From positions 28,914 to 62,187 of the forward strand of contig SZWC01014995.1 in the NCBI GenBank assembly GCA_023375785.1: a stretch of 33,274 bases of DNA, in the 5' to 3' direction. Source of the stretch: Penium margaritaceum. Its lineage: Eukaryota > Streptophyta > Zygnematophyceae > Desmidiales > Peniaceae. The position numbers and the translations under genes are program-made. The stretch's first letter is position 1. Every line of letters begins with the position of its first letter. The notes under the pieces are model-generated. The model saw only the letters and a program-made list of their open reading frames with translations. It made no database searches and was not told where the DNA came from. This document shows positions 1 through 9,112 of the stretch, one piece after another.

Positions 1-395
1 CCAGAACTAACACCTGAGCAACGCTGGCTGCTCAGTTGTGAGAGGGAAAACATGCACTCAAGCGCCAAAACTGCAGTTGAAAGTGAGTAATAGTTGTGTT
101 GACAGCAAGAATGAATTTTAGTCCGAGACCCCTACCACACTGACCAAGACCCTCATCTCTACAAGGCTTGTTACTCAGGCTACCAGCCAATGAACAAAGC
201 ACCCTCTATTCTGGTCCATGGGGTTTAGTCGGTGAGCCTTGCGAGAGGACCAACAGCCCCAAAACCTGGCCGTCATCTGTTTTTCCTTAAAACTGGACCA
301 CACTAAACATCCACGCTACGAACGCAGTCGTGCACTCAGAATCAGCTAGAAAAGTCACACACAAGAGTTATGGCTGCCTAAGCCCAGGCAGACTC
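1..395 (-). repeat. Decayed LTR fragment (A/B/D family), host site of element A
   Basis: The stretch has no gene. Read against 560-900 it is a diverged copy of the same LTR in the same (minus) orientation: shared landmarks include the 'gagacccct' block near 150, 'cggtgagcc' near 231, 'aactggacca' near 292, and 'gagttatggctgcc' followed by 'cccaggca' near 365-390. Similarity is roughly 70% by eye. It stops abruptly at 395, where the end of element A's 3' LTR begins, so A appears to have inserted into it. Bases 391-395 (GACTC) would be A's target duplication; the partner copy lies outside the visible sequence. The left part runs off the window. Confidence 0.6.
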
Positions 396-1250
396 AGCTA
401 GAAAACCTAGGCAGCAGGTTGGGGCAGCATGTGTTGTTGATGCAGCCTGCGGGCTTCCACGCTCGTTGCTGAAGTCTGCTGCCCCCTCAGTCTGCTGCTC
501 TAGAGTCTAAGTCTGGAAGCTCTGGGTTTGTTACTCAGAAACGTGCGCGCCTGTGTTCGCATCAGAACGCAGCTGAAAACTGAAAGTGACTGATTAGGAA
601 TGAAGAATGAGCAAGAATGGGAGACCCCTCCAAGTTCTAGCCCCCCCTCCACTAGTGTAGAACTTGTTACGTAGCTAACCAGCCAATCAGAAAAGAGTCT
701 ACGACCTATTTTCTGGCAGGCAGGATTTCCTCGGTGAGCCCTGCCAGACGCCTGACAGCCCAAAACCCGTGCGTCGCCTGTTTTGCCTAAAAACTGGACC
801 ATACCATAATAGCGCTGCTGCGAACGCAATCATGCGGTCAGAATAAGCTGGAAAAACAGTAGTAAAGAGTTGTGGCTGCCCGAACCCAGGCAGTGCCCAC
901 GACAGTCAACAATGCCAAACAGGGCCATACAGCAGGAGACATGGACCCTAGGCACCGCATGATGCTACAAATACATTGCCACAGCCAGACACATCACTAG
1001 GTGCATGCAGACAGCATCTGCAGTGGCAGTGACCGATGGTGGCCCGACCACCGAGGAGGCCTGCCGATGGAGCTGAGCGCATTGCCAGAGGGAGGAGGCT
1101 CCAGCGACGGGTGAGTGGGCCTCAGCGTGCATCCGCTCCACCGATCGACACTCGAACGGCGTCAAGTCTCACTGTCAGTCAAGTGCACGCCGATGTACAC
1201 AAGCCGGGAGGACACAACAGAGTACTATGAGAGATGCACGAAAACCAACA
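396..1250 (-). repeat. 3' LTR of element A
   Basis: 855 bp. On the minus strand it begins TGTTGGTTTTCG directly after the purine tract CATGGGGGAG and ends with AGCT at 396. The same terminal bases abut the PBS in the other LTR (8618), which fixes the boundary. It contains the conserved inverted repeat CTGGCAGG/CCTGCCAG near 713-751 and an inverted CCAAT motif in the sense strand (plus-strand 'agccaatcag', about 683). No convincing TATA box was found. Confidence 0.85.
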
Positions 1251-1260
1251 CTCCCCCATG
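1251..1260 (-). other. Polypurine tract of element A
   Basis: Minus-strand CATGGGGGAG lies immediately before the 3' LTR, where plus-strand DNA priming is expected. The identical decamer precedes the 3' LTRs of B (17878-17887), C (26115-26124) and D (27153-27162). Confidence 0.8.
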
Positions 1261-1357
1261 ACTCTTAGGCGTAGTGCACATGTGTGGACAGAGACACGGT
1301 CAACGAACAAACTCCCCCAGGCCAAGCAGAAACGCAAGCAGGGACAGAGAGAGTCAC

Positions 1358-2239
1358 TCACGGACGCATGCCGACTGAACTCACAGCCTTCTTGAAAAAG
1401 TCGCACTTCAGTGCCTTGGTCAAGAAGTCAGCCAACTGCCGTGCTGTCTCAACCCACACGATGCTGACGCTGTCGTCATGCAACAACGAACGCACATAGT
1501 GATACTCAACGTTGATGTACTTTGTGCGTGTGTGATGCACGCCGTCATTGTCGGCGATGGCCATGGCACTCTCATTGTCACAGTGCAACGTGATGGATGC
1601 GAAGGGCTGTCCAAACTCACACAACAGATGACGCAACCACACACTCTCACACGCGCCTAAACCAAGAGCAACTTACTCAGCCTCAGCAGTACTGCGTGCA
1701 ATGCACCCCTGCTTGCCACTNCTTCAGTGCCTTGGTCAAGAAGTCAGCCAACTGCCGTGCTGTCTCAACCCACACGATGCTGACGCTGTCGTCATGCAAC
1801 AACGAACGCACATAGTGATACTCAACGTTGATGTACTTTGTGCGTGTGTGATGCACGCCGTCATTGTCGGCGATGGCCATGGCACTCTCATTGTCACAGT
1901 ACAACGTGATGGATGCGATGGACTGTCCAAACTCACACAACAGACGACGCAACCACACACTCTCACACACGCCTAAACCAAGAGCAACTTACTCAGCCTC
2001 AGCAGTGCTACGTGCAACGCACCCCTCCTTGCCACTTCGTGAGGACACAGCTCTGCCGCCAATCAGAAAGATCCAGCTTGTGCGGCTCTTACCGTCCGGA
2101 CTGCCGGCCCAGTCACTATCGGTGTAGCCCACCACAACAACAGACGGCTGACGGCGGAACATGAGACCTCGCCAAAGAGTTGAGACAACATAGTGCAGTA
2201 TTCGGATTGCGGCCTCGTAGTGGAGAAGGACCTAGCTCC
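1358..2239 (-). pseudogene. Element A RNase H domain, frameshifted and partly duplicated
   Basis: Minus-strand C-terminal part of the Copia polyprotein. The segment ending at 1358 reads the RNase H core (CDNESAMAIADNDGVHHT, then ARQLADFLTKAL) and ends VSSVGMRP-stop, matching the ends of B and D. The upstream YTDSDWAG-type motif lies in another frame around 2050-2150, after a frameshift near 2240. The segment 1406-1720 is repeated as 1722-2036 around a single N, so the core appears twice. That is most likely two overlapping contigs joined end to end, not a real gene duplication. The domain would degrade the RNA strand during reverse transcription. Not functional as assembled. Confidence 0.8.
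1406..2036. repeat. 315-bp direct duplication around a single N (assembly join)
   Basis: 1406-1720 and 1722-2036 are near-identical copies of the RNase H segment on either side of one N at 1721. Homologous elements B and D have one copy. A contig overlap that was not collapsed explains this best. Confidence 0.8.
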
Positions 2240-3469
2240 AAAGAGAACATGGCTAGGAGGTTGACGGTGAACGCGATATCTGGGCGCGTTGTCATCGCCA
2301 GGAACATCAGTGAACCGATGACTTGCAAGTACGTGGTCACGTCAACTGGCTCCCCCATAACGGCTGGGTCAGGAGTCTTCAGCTTCACCTTGCCATCGGG
2401 TGACACGGGTGAGGATGCGCTCGGCATGAGTGGTAGGTCCTCCGTAAAGCGAGTGGACAGCGTCTGCACATAGGCGGCCTGGTGGATGTGGAGGACGCCC
2501 TGGGAGCGATCATGCTCGAGCTTCATGCCCAGGAAGACTCTGGCAGATTCGAGGTCCTTCATCTGGTAGGCGGCGTGCAGCAGGTCCTTGACATGCTGGA
2601 TGGCAGCCGTGTCTGGCGACGCAATGAGCACATCGTCGACATAAAATAGAACAGCAGTGAAAGTCTGGCCTAGCGGACTGACAAACTGTGCGGGGTCAGC
2701 GGTGCTGCGTTGGAGCCCGCCATGAAGGAGTGTGCTGCTGATTTCTTGGTTCCAGCACCGAGGCGACTGCTCCAGGCTATATAGGGCCTTGCGCTGTTGC
2801 CACACTCTCCCAGTGCCATCGTCGAACCCTGGGGGCTGCACCATGTAGAGCTCCTCACACTCCAGTAACCATGGAGGAAAGCATTGCTCACATCCATCCG
2901 ATGCAGCTCCCACCCATGCTGGGCGACCAAGCTGAAGAGTGCCCGGCTAGTGGAGAACCGGCCAACTAGGGCAAAGATCTGGTCGTAATCAACCCCAGGA
3001 ATCTGGGCAAACCCCTTGGCTGTACGGCGGGCCTTGTACTTGTCCAAGGACCCGTCGGGCTTCCACTTGCGCCGAAAGACCCACTTGGCGCCGATGGCCT
3101 TCCGTCCTGGAGGAAGGTCGACGAGGTCGTACACGTGGTACTGTCGGATAGCGGCGAGCTCATCGGCGCAGGCAGCATCCCAGTGTGCAGCCTCAGGAGA
3201 GGCTCGTGCCTTGCGCAGGGTGTCTGGGTCCTTAGGGCGTGCTGTGGAGCGCACTGAGAGAGCATGTGCATCTTGAGCCCCAAGTGGGATGCGCGTGAGT
3301 GTAGCCACGATAGCGTGCTCAGTGCGGAGCCCGGGTGAAGGTCTGCAATGATGGCCGAGGTGGTCAAGCCGAGGGCCTTGGTGCCAAGATCCCCACTCAC
3401 GACCTTGGGAGTGGAGGAGACACGTGGAGCCATGGGGAGTCGAGGTGCCACGGAGCGCGGTGCAACGGT
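2240..3469 (-). pseudogene. Element A reverse transcriptase domain, frameshifted
   Basis: Copia RT (RVT_2 type) on the minus strand. From N to C: VSSTPKVVSGDLGTKALGL near 3430; a frameshift near 3340; then HVYDLVDLPPGRKAIGAKWV, KWKPDGSLDKYKAR and the motif-A segment HRMDVSNAFLHG near 2890. A second frameshift follows, then the PPGFDDGTGRVW segment and the catalytic YVDD box (plus-strand positions about 2628-2642), ending near VNLLA around 2240 with a third frameshift. The Trp in GRVW is intact here, unlike in C and D. The YVDD catalytic aspartates survive, but at least three frame breaks make it a pseudogene. Confidence 0.85.
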
Positions 3470-4726
3470 CTACGCGCTCACCGACGGTCTGGGCCGGAGG
3501 CTGCCGCTTGGGCCATGCGTGTAGCGTGGCAGGGCAGGCGATGGCAGTGAGACCGCCGGGACAATGGAGGCGGATGGGATTGCTGGCCCGGAGGGGCCCG
3601 TGGATGTAACCAGGGCTGCTTGCCCGACTGGAGCGACTGGAGCTGCTAGCCTGGAGGGGCCAACGGACGCAACTGGGGCTGCCGGCCCGGAGGAACCAGC
3701 GGACGCGACTAGGGCTGTTGGTCCGGAGGGACCAGCGGATGCGATCGGGGCTGCCGGCCCCGAGGGACCAGCGGACGCGACTGGGGCTACTGGCCCGGAG
3801 GGACAAGCAGACGCGACTGGGGCTGCTGGCCCGCAGGGACCAGTGGACGCGACTGGGGTTGCCGACCCGGAGGAACCAGCGGACGCGACTGGGACTGCTG
3901 GCCCGGAGGGACCAGTAGATGCGACTGGAGCTGCCAACTTGGAGGGACCAGTGGCCACGACTAGGGTTGTCGGCTCAGAGGGACCAGTAGATGCGACAGG
4001 GGATGCCGGCTCAGAGGGACCAGCGGCCGCGACTGGGGCTGCCAACGTAGAGGGACTAAGGGATGTAATACTCGGAAGCAGCAAGACAGAAGACAGACTC
4101 ACCGCTCCCCCATGCGATGGGGTGGACACGGACAAGCAGGAGCGAATGAGGTCGCGAGGAAACAAGTCCTTGAAGAAGAGGGTGTCCCAAGACTCAACAA
4201 TGTACTGCCGGGAGGGATCCCAGAAGCGCCAGGCCTTGGACTGACAAGAGACACTGAGGAAGGTGCAGAGACGTTCCCGGGGGGCGAGCTTGCCGCCCTG
4301 TTGCGAAACGGGCAGCCACACAATGGCCACGCAGCCCCAGACGCGAGCTGGGCGGTGGTCAGCGCGCTGACCGCACCAATGCTGGTACGGCGTGGACTGG
4401 CGAGGAAGGGGACCGTGGGGAATCCGGTTCCAGACCCATGTCATATAGGCCATGGCTTCAAAACAGAATCCATCGGAGAGACCAGACTCGACGCGAATGG
4501 TGCGGACGGCGTCGGCCATGGTACGGTTCCACCATTCGGAGACACCGTTGTGGGTGGGCGTGTAAGGCGCGAACGTCTCATGGCGGATGCCGCGGGAGGC
4601 GAGAAAGGTTGTGGCCTCACCCATGTACTCACCACCGCAATCGGAGCAAAAACAGCGGAGAGAGCGGCCACACTCGCGCTCCACAAGGACAAGCCAGTCC
4701 TGCATGGCGTGGGTGACATCGCTCTT
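3470..4726 (-). pseudogene. Element A integrase C-terminal half and Pro/Ala/Ser linker
   Basis: Continues in frame from the upstream integrase segment after an in-frame TAG (4727-4729) that replaces the Gln following FCLR in the homologues. It holds the second catalytic Asp (in CSDCGGEYM, where the usual Arg-Gly is Cys-Gly) and the catalytic Glu (in NGVSEWWNRT, where homologues have SERWNRT). Then come the Copia-specific MTYMTWVWNRIPHGPLP-like region and WRFWDPSRQYIVESWD. From about 4040 down to 3580 the protein becomes a 12-residue Pro/Ala/Ser repeat. It ends at 3470 just before RT. Integrase would insert the cDNA into chromosomes; the linker has no known catalytic role. Confidence 0.85.
3580..4040 (-). 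repeat. 36-bp minisatellite in the integrase-RT linker of A
   Basis: About 13 imperfect units of 36 nt encode GPAAPVASAGPS-like dodecapeptides. The same unit occurs in B (14915-15523) and D (about 29990-30590). The opposite strand reads as a spurious collagen-like Gly-rich frame. Confidence 0.85.
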
Positions 4727-5719
4727 CTACCGAAGGCAGAAGACCCAGCGGTAGCGAGAATAGTCGTCAGTGAGGGTGAGGACATAGCGAACATGCTCGC
4801 CGATGGACTCGGTGGGGAGAGGACCCATGACGTCCGAGTGGACAAGGTCAAGAGGGGCGGACGCACGGGAGGAAGACAAGGGGTACGTGGACCGGTGCAT
4901 TTTCCCCCGAGTGCAGTCCATGCACTCAGTGGGGCACGGGAGGGGGAAAGTCTCCAGGTCAAGGCCCTTGGCCGGCTGGGTGCGGAGCATGCTGTGTACG
5001 GCGGCAGACTGGACGTGGCAGAGGCGGTGGTGCAAGAGACGAGTGTGCTGAGGAGAAAGTGTACTGGAGACAAACACATGGCCTGTGGCGACCGACGGGG
5101 AGGAGACGGAAGGGGAGGAGGAGAGGCGAGGTACATGCCACAGGTTGTCACGGGCGGTGGCGTGTAGCACAACAAGACGAGATGAACGCAACGACACCGT
5201 GCTAGCACCACGCGAGTGCACAATGTCCATGCTCATGCGGTCAAGAGCAGTGACGGACAGTAGGCTGAGCTCAAGACCAGGGACGAAGAGGACATCGGTC
5301 AGAAAGACGTCACCGGAGAGATCCCGGAAACGAACGACGCCAACACCACGGACAGGCAACACCTGGCCAGAGCCTGTCCGGACATTGGAGACATTGCCTA
5401 CACGACCGAGCATACTCAAGGCCTCACGAGAGGCCGTCATGTGATGCGTGGCCCAGGAGTCGATGATCCAGGTATCGACAGGGTCCTGGATCGGGGTTGC
5501 TAGATTGCTAACAGTCACATGGCAGCAAGCAAGGGACGCGGATGCGGTGGAAGGAGGCACAAATCGAGACTGCCAATTGTCAAGCCAAGCAATGTCGTCA
5601 TGGGAAGGGGTAGCAGAGACCATGAGAGACAACCAAATAGACGAGGAAACAAGGCACGACCGTAGCTCAGTCTCGGTCATGCAGGGCTTCTTGCTGGAGA
5701 AGAGCAAGAGGTGATGCAA
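4727..5719 (-). pseudogene. Element A protease and integrase N-terminal half
   Basis: In order: a segment starting MTETELRSC near 5680; the aspartic protease active site WIIDSWATHHM (plus-strand about 5440-5475); SLLSVTALDRMSMD; the integrase zinc-binding HHCC module (H-R-L-C-H in LLHHRLCHV, then CMDC); and the first catalytic Asp in HSDVMGPLP. The protease motif has Trp where the retroviral-type D-S/T-G-A signature needs Gly, as intact in B and D, so the protease is probably dead. The frame ends at TAG 4727-4729 (CAG to TAG). Confidence 0.87.
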
Positions 5720-7326
5720 CTCACACTTCTCTGGGGAGGAGGGCGAGGCAGGCCTAGCTAGAGCACGATGAAGTGCTCCAGCTGGCGCTCACGGTAGGAC
5801 GACCCGTGAGTGTAGACGGAGTGCGGGGTGACAGTGCTGGAGCCCGGGTAGAAGGATGACTGTGCCGGCGCCGACGGCTGCAGCGCTAGTGGCGGAGGAC
5901 CCGGCGAGGCAACCGGAGTGGTGGAGCTGTTGGACGAGGCTGAGGTGTCAGAGCCGGCGACAGCTACGGTGGCAGAGGCGAGACAGCGCTCGTGTTGGCG
6001 ACGCATGGTGGGGATGACGCGCGCCTTGTCCAGTGGTAGAGGGCACGTGTACCACCCATGCCCGGGCTAGCCACAGTTGTGGCAGACCGAGCCGCCACCG
6101 TTGGACCCGGTGGACGAATGCTCCTGCTGCTGTTGCTGCTGCTGACCCTTGCCTTTCTTGTTCTGACGCTTCTTCTTCCCTTACGATGATGAGGTAGATG
6201 CGGCGGGGGAGGCGACGGCCACGGAGGCGACAGCCTCCGTGCACTGGAATCGTGACTCCATACGAGCTTACTCAATCCGGAGAAAGAGCGCGTATGTCCA
6301 GGGCATGAGGGAGTCCTGGGCCGCCATGGTGGAGAGAACATTGTGAGGGTTGTGGACGAAGACGTCCGTGTACACATCGGTGGCACCGCTCTTGATGGTG
6401 AGGAGCTAGGCCACAGGGGGTGGGGCAGACTTGCCGAGGCGACGAAGGATGTCCTCCGCCCGCTGCCAATAGGAGGTGACCGTCTCTGTCTCCCCCATGT
6501 GCAGGGAGTTGAACTCCTGCAGCAGGCGGCTGATCTCCTCCTCGCTGGACAGGCGATGGGGACGAGTGAGGGCGTGCCATGCGGCTGCAGGGTCTGGGGT
6601 GGCGCCAGCGGTGAAGTCACCTAAGAAGGGCTCGAGGGCGAGGCGGGAAGCTGGAGGGGCGACAGGGACTAAGGCACGGACGGCACGACCAGCGTCATAC
6701 AACTGGTCGGCCAGGGTGGAATCGTACGGCAGGGTGTAGTGTACCCACAGGCCCTCACCCTATGCAAAGATCCGGAAGCTGAGCTCCCGGCTCCGGAACT
6801 GCTCGCTGGCTTGAAGCAGCGGCGGCGGTGTCTCAAATTCCTTTTGCCTGCGGCCGGCACCCAGAGTGGGGCCAAGGACAGAGGTCCATGTCTACCGCTG
6901 GTGCTAAGTCTGCTGCTGCGCCAGGTAGTGCGTGGTAGTTGACATAGTTGGGTTGGCGTGCCGTGGAGGGGTGAAGGATGGTGGCGCAATGGGGGCAGTC
7001 TAAGAGACCAACGACTGCAGTGCCACAAGCTGCTGCGTCAGGGCGTTGAGCTGTTGTTGAAGAGCAGCGAGGGGGTCAGGGTTGTCGCCAACGACGCTAG
7101 AGGGCTGATGTCATTGCTGCTGCTACTACTGCCGCTGCTGCTACTGCTCCTGCTACTACTGCTGCTTTTGCTTCTCCTACTACTCCTACTGCTCGTGCTG
7201 CTGCTCTTGCAGCTGCTGGTGCTGCTGCTGCTGCTGTCGCTGTTGCTGCTACTGCCGCTGCAAGAAAGGGGGGGTGGGGGTTCCCACAACAGAGGAGGAC
7301 CCTTCCCCAGTGGGGCTACCAGCCAT
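5720..7326 (-). pseudogene. Element A gag, heavily interrupted
   Basis: The start is placed at the minus-strand ATG 7326-7324, which reads MAGSPTGEGSSSVVGTPTPPFLQRQ-like sequence matching the start of B's gag at 11542. A TAG at 7249-7251 follows in the CAG-rich stretch. The conserved UBN2-like gag body (DQLYDAGRAVRALVPVAP near 6690-6640, YWQRAEDILRRLG near 6450) runs to a stop at 6406. Zinc knuckle: residues VCHNCG-stop-PGHGWYTC at plus-strand 6043-6084, with TAG (6067-6069) in the middle of the CX2CX4HX4C motif. Further stops occur near 6270 and 6183. Gag would form the cytoplasmic virus-like particle. Confidence 0.8.
7104..7260. repeat. CTG/CAG-rich microsatellite in A gag N-terminus
   Basis: Nearly pure run of CTG, CTA and CTT triplets on the plus strand (CAG-type on the sense strand). 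It is the equivalent of 11600-11830 in B. Long Leu- or Ser-only frames here are repeat artefacts. Confidence 0.85.
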
Positions 7327-7383
7327 GGTGTGATGTCCTTTTTGTGTTGTTTGGTTTTGTTTTTTTTTTTGTGTGTGTGGTTC

Positions 7384-7519
7384 TAACATCAGCATTGACG
7401 TCTGCTGAGGGTAGTGGATGTCCTGTCCACCCTTAGGTTTGCTTCCCCCTTCCCTTGCCCCCTTTTTTTTATGAGTTGATGACGTCAGTAGTGACGTCAG
7501 TAGCGGGATGCTGATGTCA
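7384..7519. promoter_or_regulatory. Cluster of TGACGTCA-like palindromes upstream of A gag
   Basis: Intact TGACGTCA at 7480-7487 and 7492-7499. One-base variants at 7512-7519 (TGATGTCA), 7396-7403 (TGACGTCT) and 7384-7391 (TAACATCA). The octamer is the bZIP/CRE consensus. The cluster lies about 58-190 nt before the gag ATG, the same distance as in B. A binding function is inferred. Confidence 0.45.
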
Positions 7520-8412
7520 GCAGTGGAGGTTGTTGGGGCCGCTACTGCAGCTGTTGTTGTTGTTCCTGCTGTTGTAGCTATTGCTACTACTGCTGCTATT
7601 GGTGTTGCTGCTGCCGCTGCTGCGGTTGGTGCTGCTACTGCTGCTACTACTGTTCCTCCTGCTGCTATTGCAACTGTTGCTGCTGCTGCTACGACTGTTG
7701 CTACTACTGCTGCTGCTGTTGCTACTGCAGCTGTAGTTGCAGTAGCAACTACTGCTGTTGTGGGCTGCTGTGGCTGCAACAGCAAAGGCAACTATTGCAG
7801 CCGCGGCAGCAAAGCGTGCGAGTTGGGGGATTTTGTTTTCTCTTGCGTTTCTTTTCTCTCTTTCCTCGTCAGTCACAGCAGGCAACTGCCTGCTGCTAGC
7901 TGCGAGCAGCGGACTGCTGCTCGCTGGCAACGATCTGTTGCTCACTGGTAGCAGCGGCTGCTGCTCGCTGCTCACTTGCTGTTGGCAGCGAGCAGCAACA
8001 GCCCCTGCTAGCAGCTGCTCGCTACAACTGCTACTGCAGCTGGCTGCTGCTACGGCTCGCTATTGCGGTTGTTGCAGCCTGCTGCTACTGTTGCACGCTG
8101 TTGCAGCTGCTGCTTACTATCGTTGTTGCTCGCTGCTGCTGCTCGCTGCTGCTGCTACGGGCTGCTGCTGTTACAAGCTGCTGCTATTGCACGCTACTAT
8201 GAGCTGCTGCTAATGTCTAGTGCTGCACATAGCTTCTACTGGCTACTGCTGCCACTGCTCGCTGCCGTTGCCTGCAACTGCCACTGCTGCAGACTTCTAC
8301 TGCTGCGTGCTGGTGTCAGTCACTACACTTGGGTGACATTGCAGCGTGCGTCGTCGCCTGTAGGTGTTGGACGCGGCCTGCCACTCACCTCCTCGCGTCA
8401 CACGTGGGGGTC

Positions 8413-8522
8413 AGTGCTACCGAAAACTTTCGGCAGCATTTCCCCTGGCCCAGTGGCTGTGGGAAAAAATCTGACGCCGCCACCAGGCGGGTCAATGCTG
8501 CCGGAAAAAATCCGGCAGCATT
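8413..8522 (-). other. Paired stem-loops in the A leader near the PBS
   Basis: 8494-8505 and 8511-8522 form a perfect 12-bp inverted repeat around a 5-nt A/T loop (arm AATGCTGCCGGA). A second, imperfect hairpin with the same arm sequence lies at 8413-8440 (about 10 of 12 pairs). Homologous hairpins occur in B (10230-10258 and 10312-10340) in the same order from the PBS. Confidence 0.7.
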
Positions 8523-8604
8523 TCCCCCGCACTGGCGCTTATGGGGGTCCGCCGGCGTTGTCCGGCACCTGTACACCAGTCTTCTGCTACTGCTGCTACG
8601 CTCT

Positions 8605-8617
8605 GGCTCTGATACCA
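8605..8617 (-). other. Primer-binding site of element A (initiator tRNA-Met)
   Basis: Minus-strand TGGTATCAGAGCC, the standard plant Copia PBS complementary to the 3' end of initiator tRNA-Met. It abuts the 5' LTR end at 8618. Confidence 0.9.
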
Positions 8618-9112
8618 AGCTAGAAAACCTAGGCAGCAAGTTGGGGTAGCAGATGTTGTTGATGCAGCGTACGGGCTTCTACACTCGTTGCTTAAGTCTG
8701 CTGCCCCCTCAGTCTGCTGCTCTAGAGTCTAAGTCTGGAAGCTCTGGGTTTGTTACTCAGAAACGTGCGCGCCAGTGTTAGCGCGAGAAAGCAGCTGAAA
8801 ACTGAAAGTGACTGATTAGGAATGAAGAATGAGCAACAATGGGAGACCCCTCCAAGTTCTAGCTCCCCCTCCACTACTGTAGAACTTGTTACTCAGCTAA
8901 CCAGCTAATCAGAGAATAGTCTAGGACCTATTTTCTGGCAGGCAGGGTTTTCTCGGTGAGCCCTGCCAGACGCCTGGCAGCCCAAAACCCAGGCGTCGTC
9001 CGTTTTGCCTGAAAGCTGGACCATACCATAATACTGCCGCTGCAAACGCAATCGTGCAGTCAGAATCAGCTAGAAAAATAGTAGTAAAGAGTTATGGCTG
9101 CCCGAACCCAGG
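8618..9112 (-). repeat. 5' LTR of element A, first part (interrupted by B)
   Basis: Matches 396 to about 890 of A's 3' LTR at over 90% by eye. It breaks at the sequence ...CCCAGG (9112), where element B begins. The next part of the same LTR continues after B at 18723. Confidence 0.88.
9108..9112. repeat. Target-site duplication of B, left copy
   Basis: CCAGG directly before TGTTGG of B's 5' LTR; the matching copy is at 18723-18727. In the uninterrupted LTR (around 884-890) the site is CCCAGGCAGTG. Confidence 0.88.

Larger units (their letters stand above)
7327..8604 (-). other. Element A 5' leader between PBS and gag, CTG-repeat rich
   Basis: No credible gene. In transcript order (descending coordinates): two stem-loops (8494-8522, 8413-8440); a long region of CTG/CAG and GCTCGCTG units (about 8310-7540); then five TGACGTCA-like palindromes (7519-7384) before the gag ATG at 7326. 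Open frames in it (poly-Ala, poly-Cys, poly-Ser) come from low-complexity triplets. B has the same arrangement at 10148-11541. Confidence 0.75.
396..9112 (-). mobile_element. Element A: Ty1/Copia LTR retrotransposon, degenerate, 5' LTR interrupted
   Basis: A complete but decayed Copia-type element on the minus strand: 3' LTR (396-1250), purine tract, gag-PR-IN-RT-RNase H order, leader, PBS (8605-8617) and part of its 5' LTR (8618-9112). The 5' LTR is cut by element B at 9112|9113, resumes at 18723-18893 and is cut again by element C. The rest of that LTR is not in the window. The two LTRs match at roughly 92% by eye, and the coding region carries many stops and frameshifts, so this is an old insertion. 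PR-IN-RT order is diagnostic of Copia rather than Gypsy. Confidence 0.9.

Noticed and set aside
3564..4244. Plus-strand 226-codon frame with collagen-like Gly-Pro-Glu-Gly repeats
   Set aside because: It is the antisense of the 36-bp linker minisatellite in element A. The period is a multiple of three, so every frame tends to stay open; no start context or domain supports it.
4112..5167. Plus-strand 351-codon open frame
   Set aside because: Antisense shadow of A's integrase; the minus-strand frame has clear catalytic motifs and homologues in B and D.
7508..8213. Poly-Ala/Val, poly-Cys/Leu and poly-Ser frames on both strands
   Set aside because: Low-complexity triplet repeats stay open in all frames. 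Composition, not conservation, explains them.
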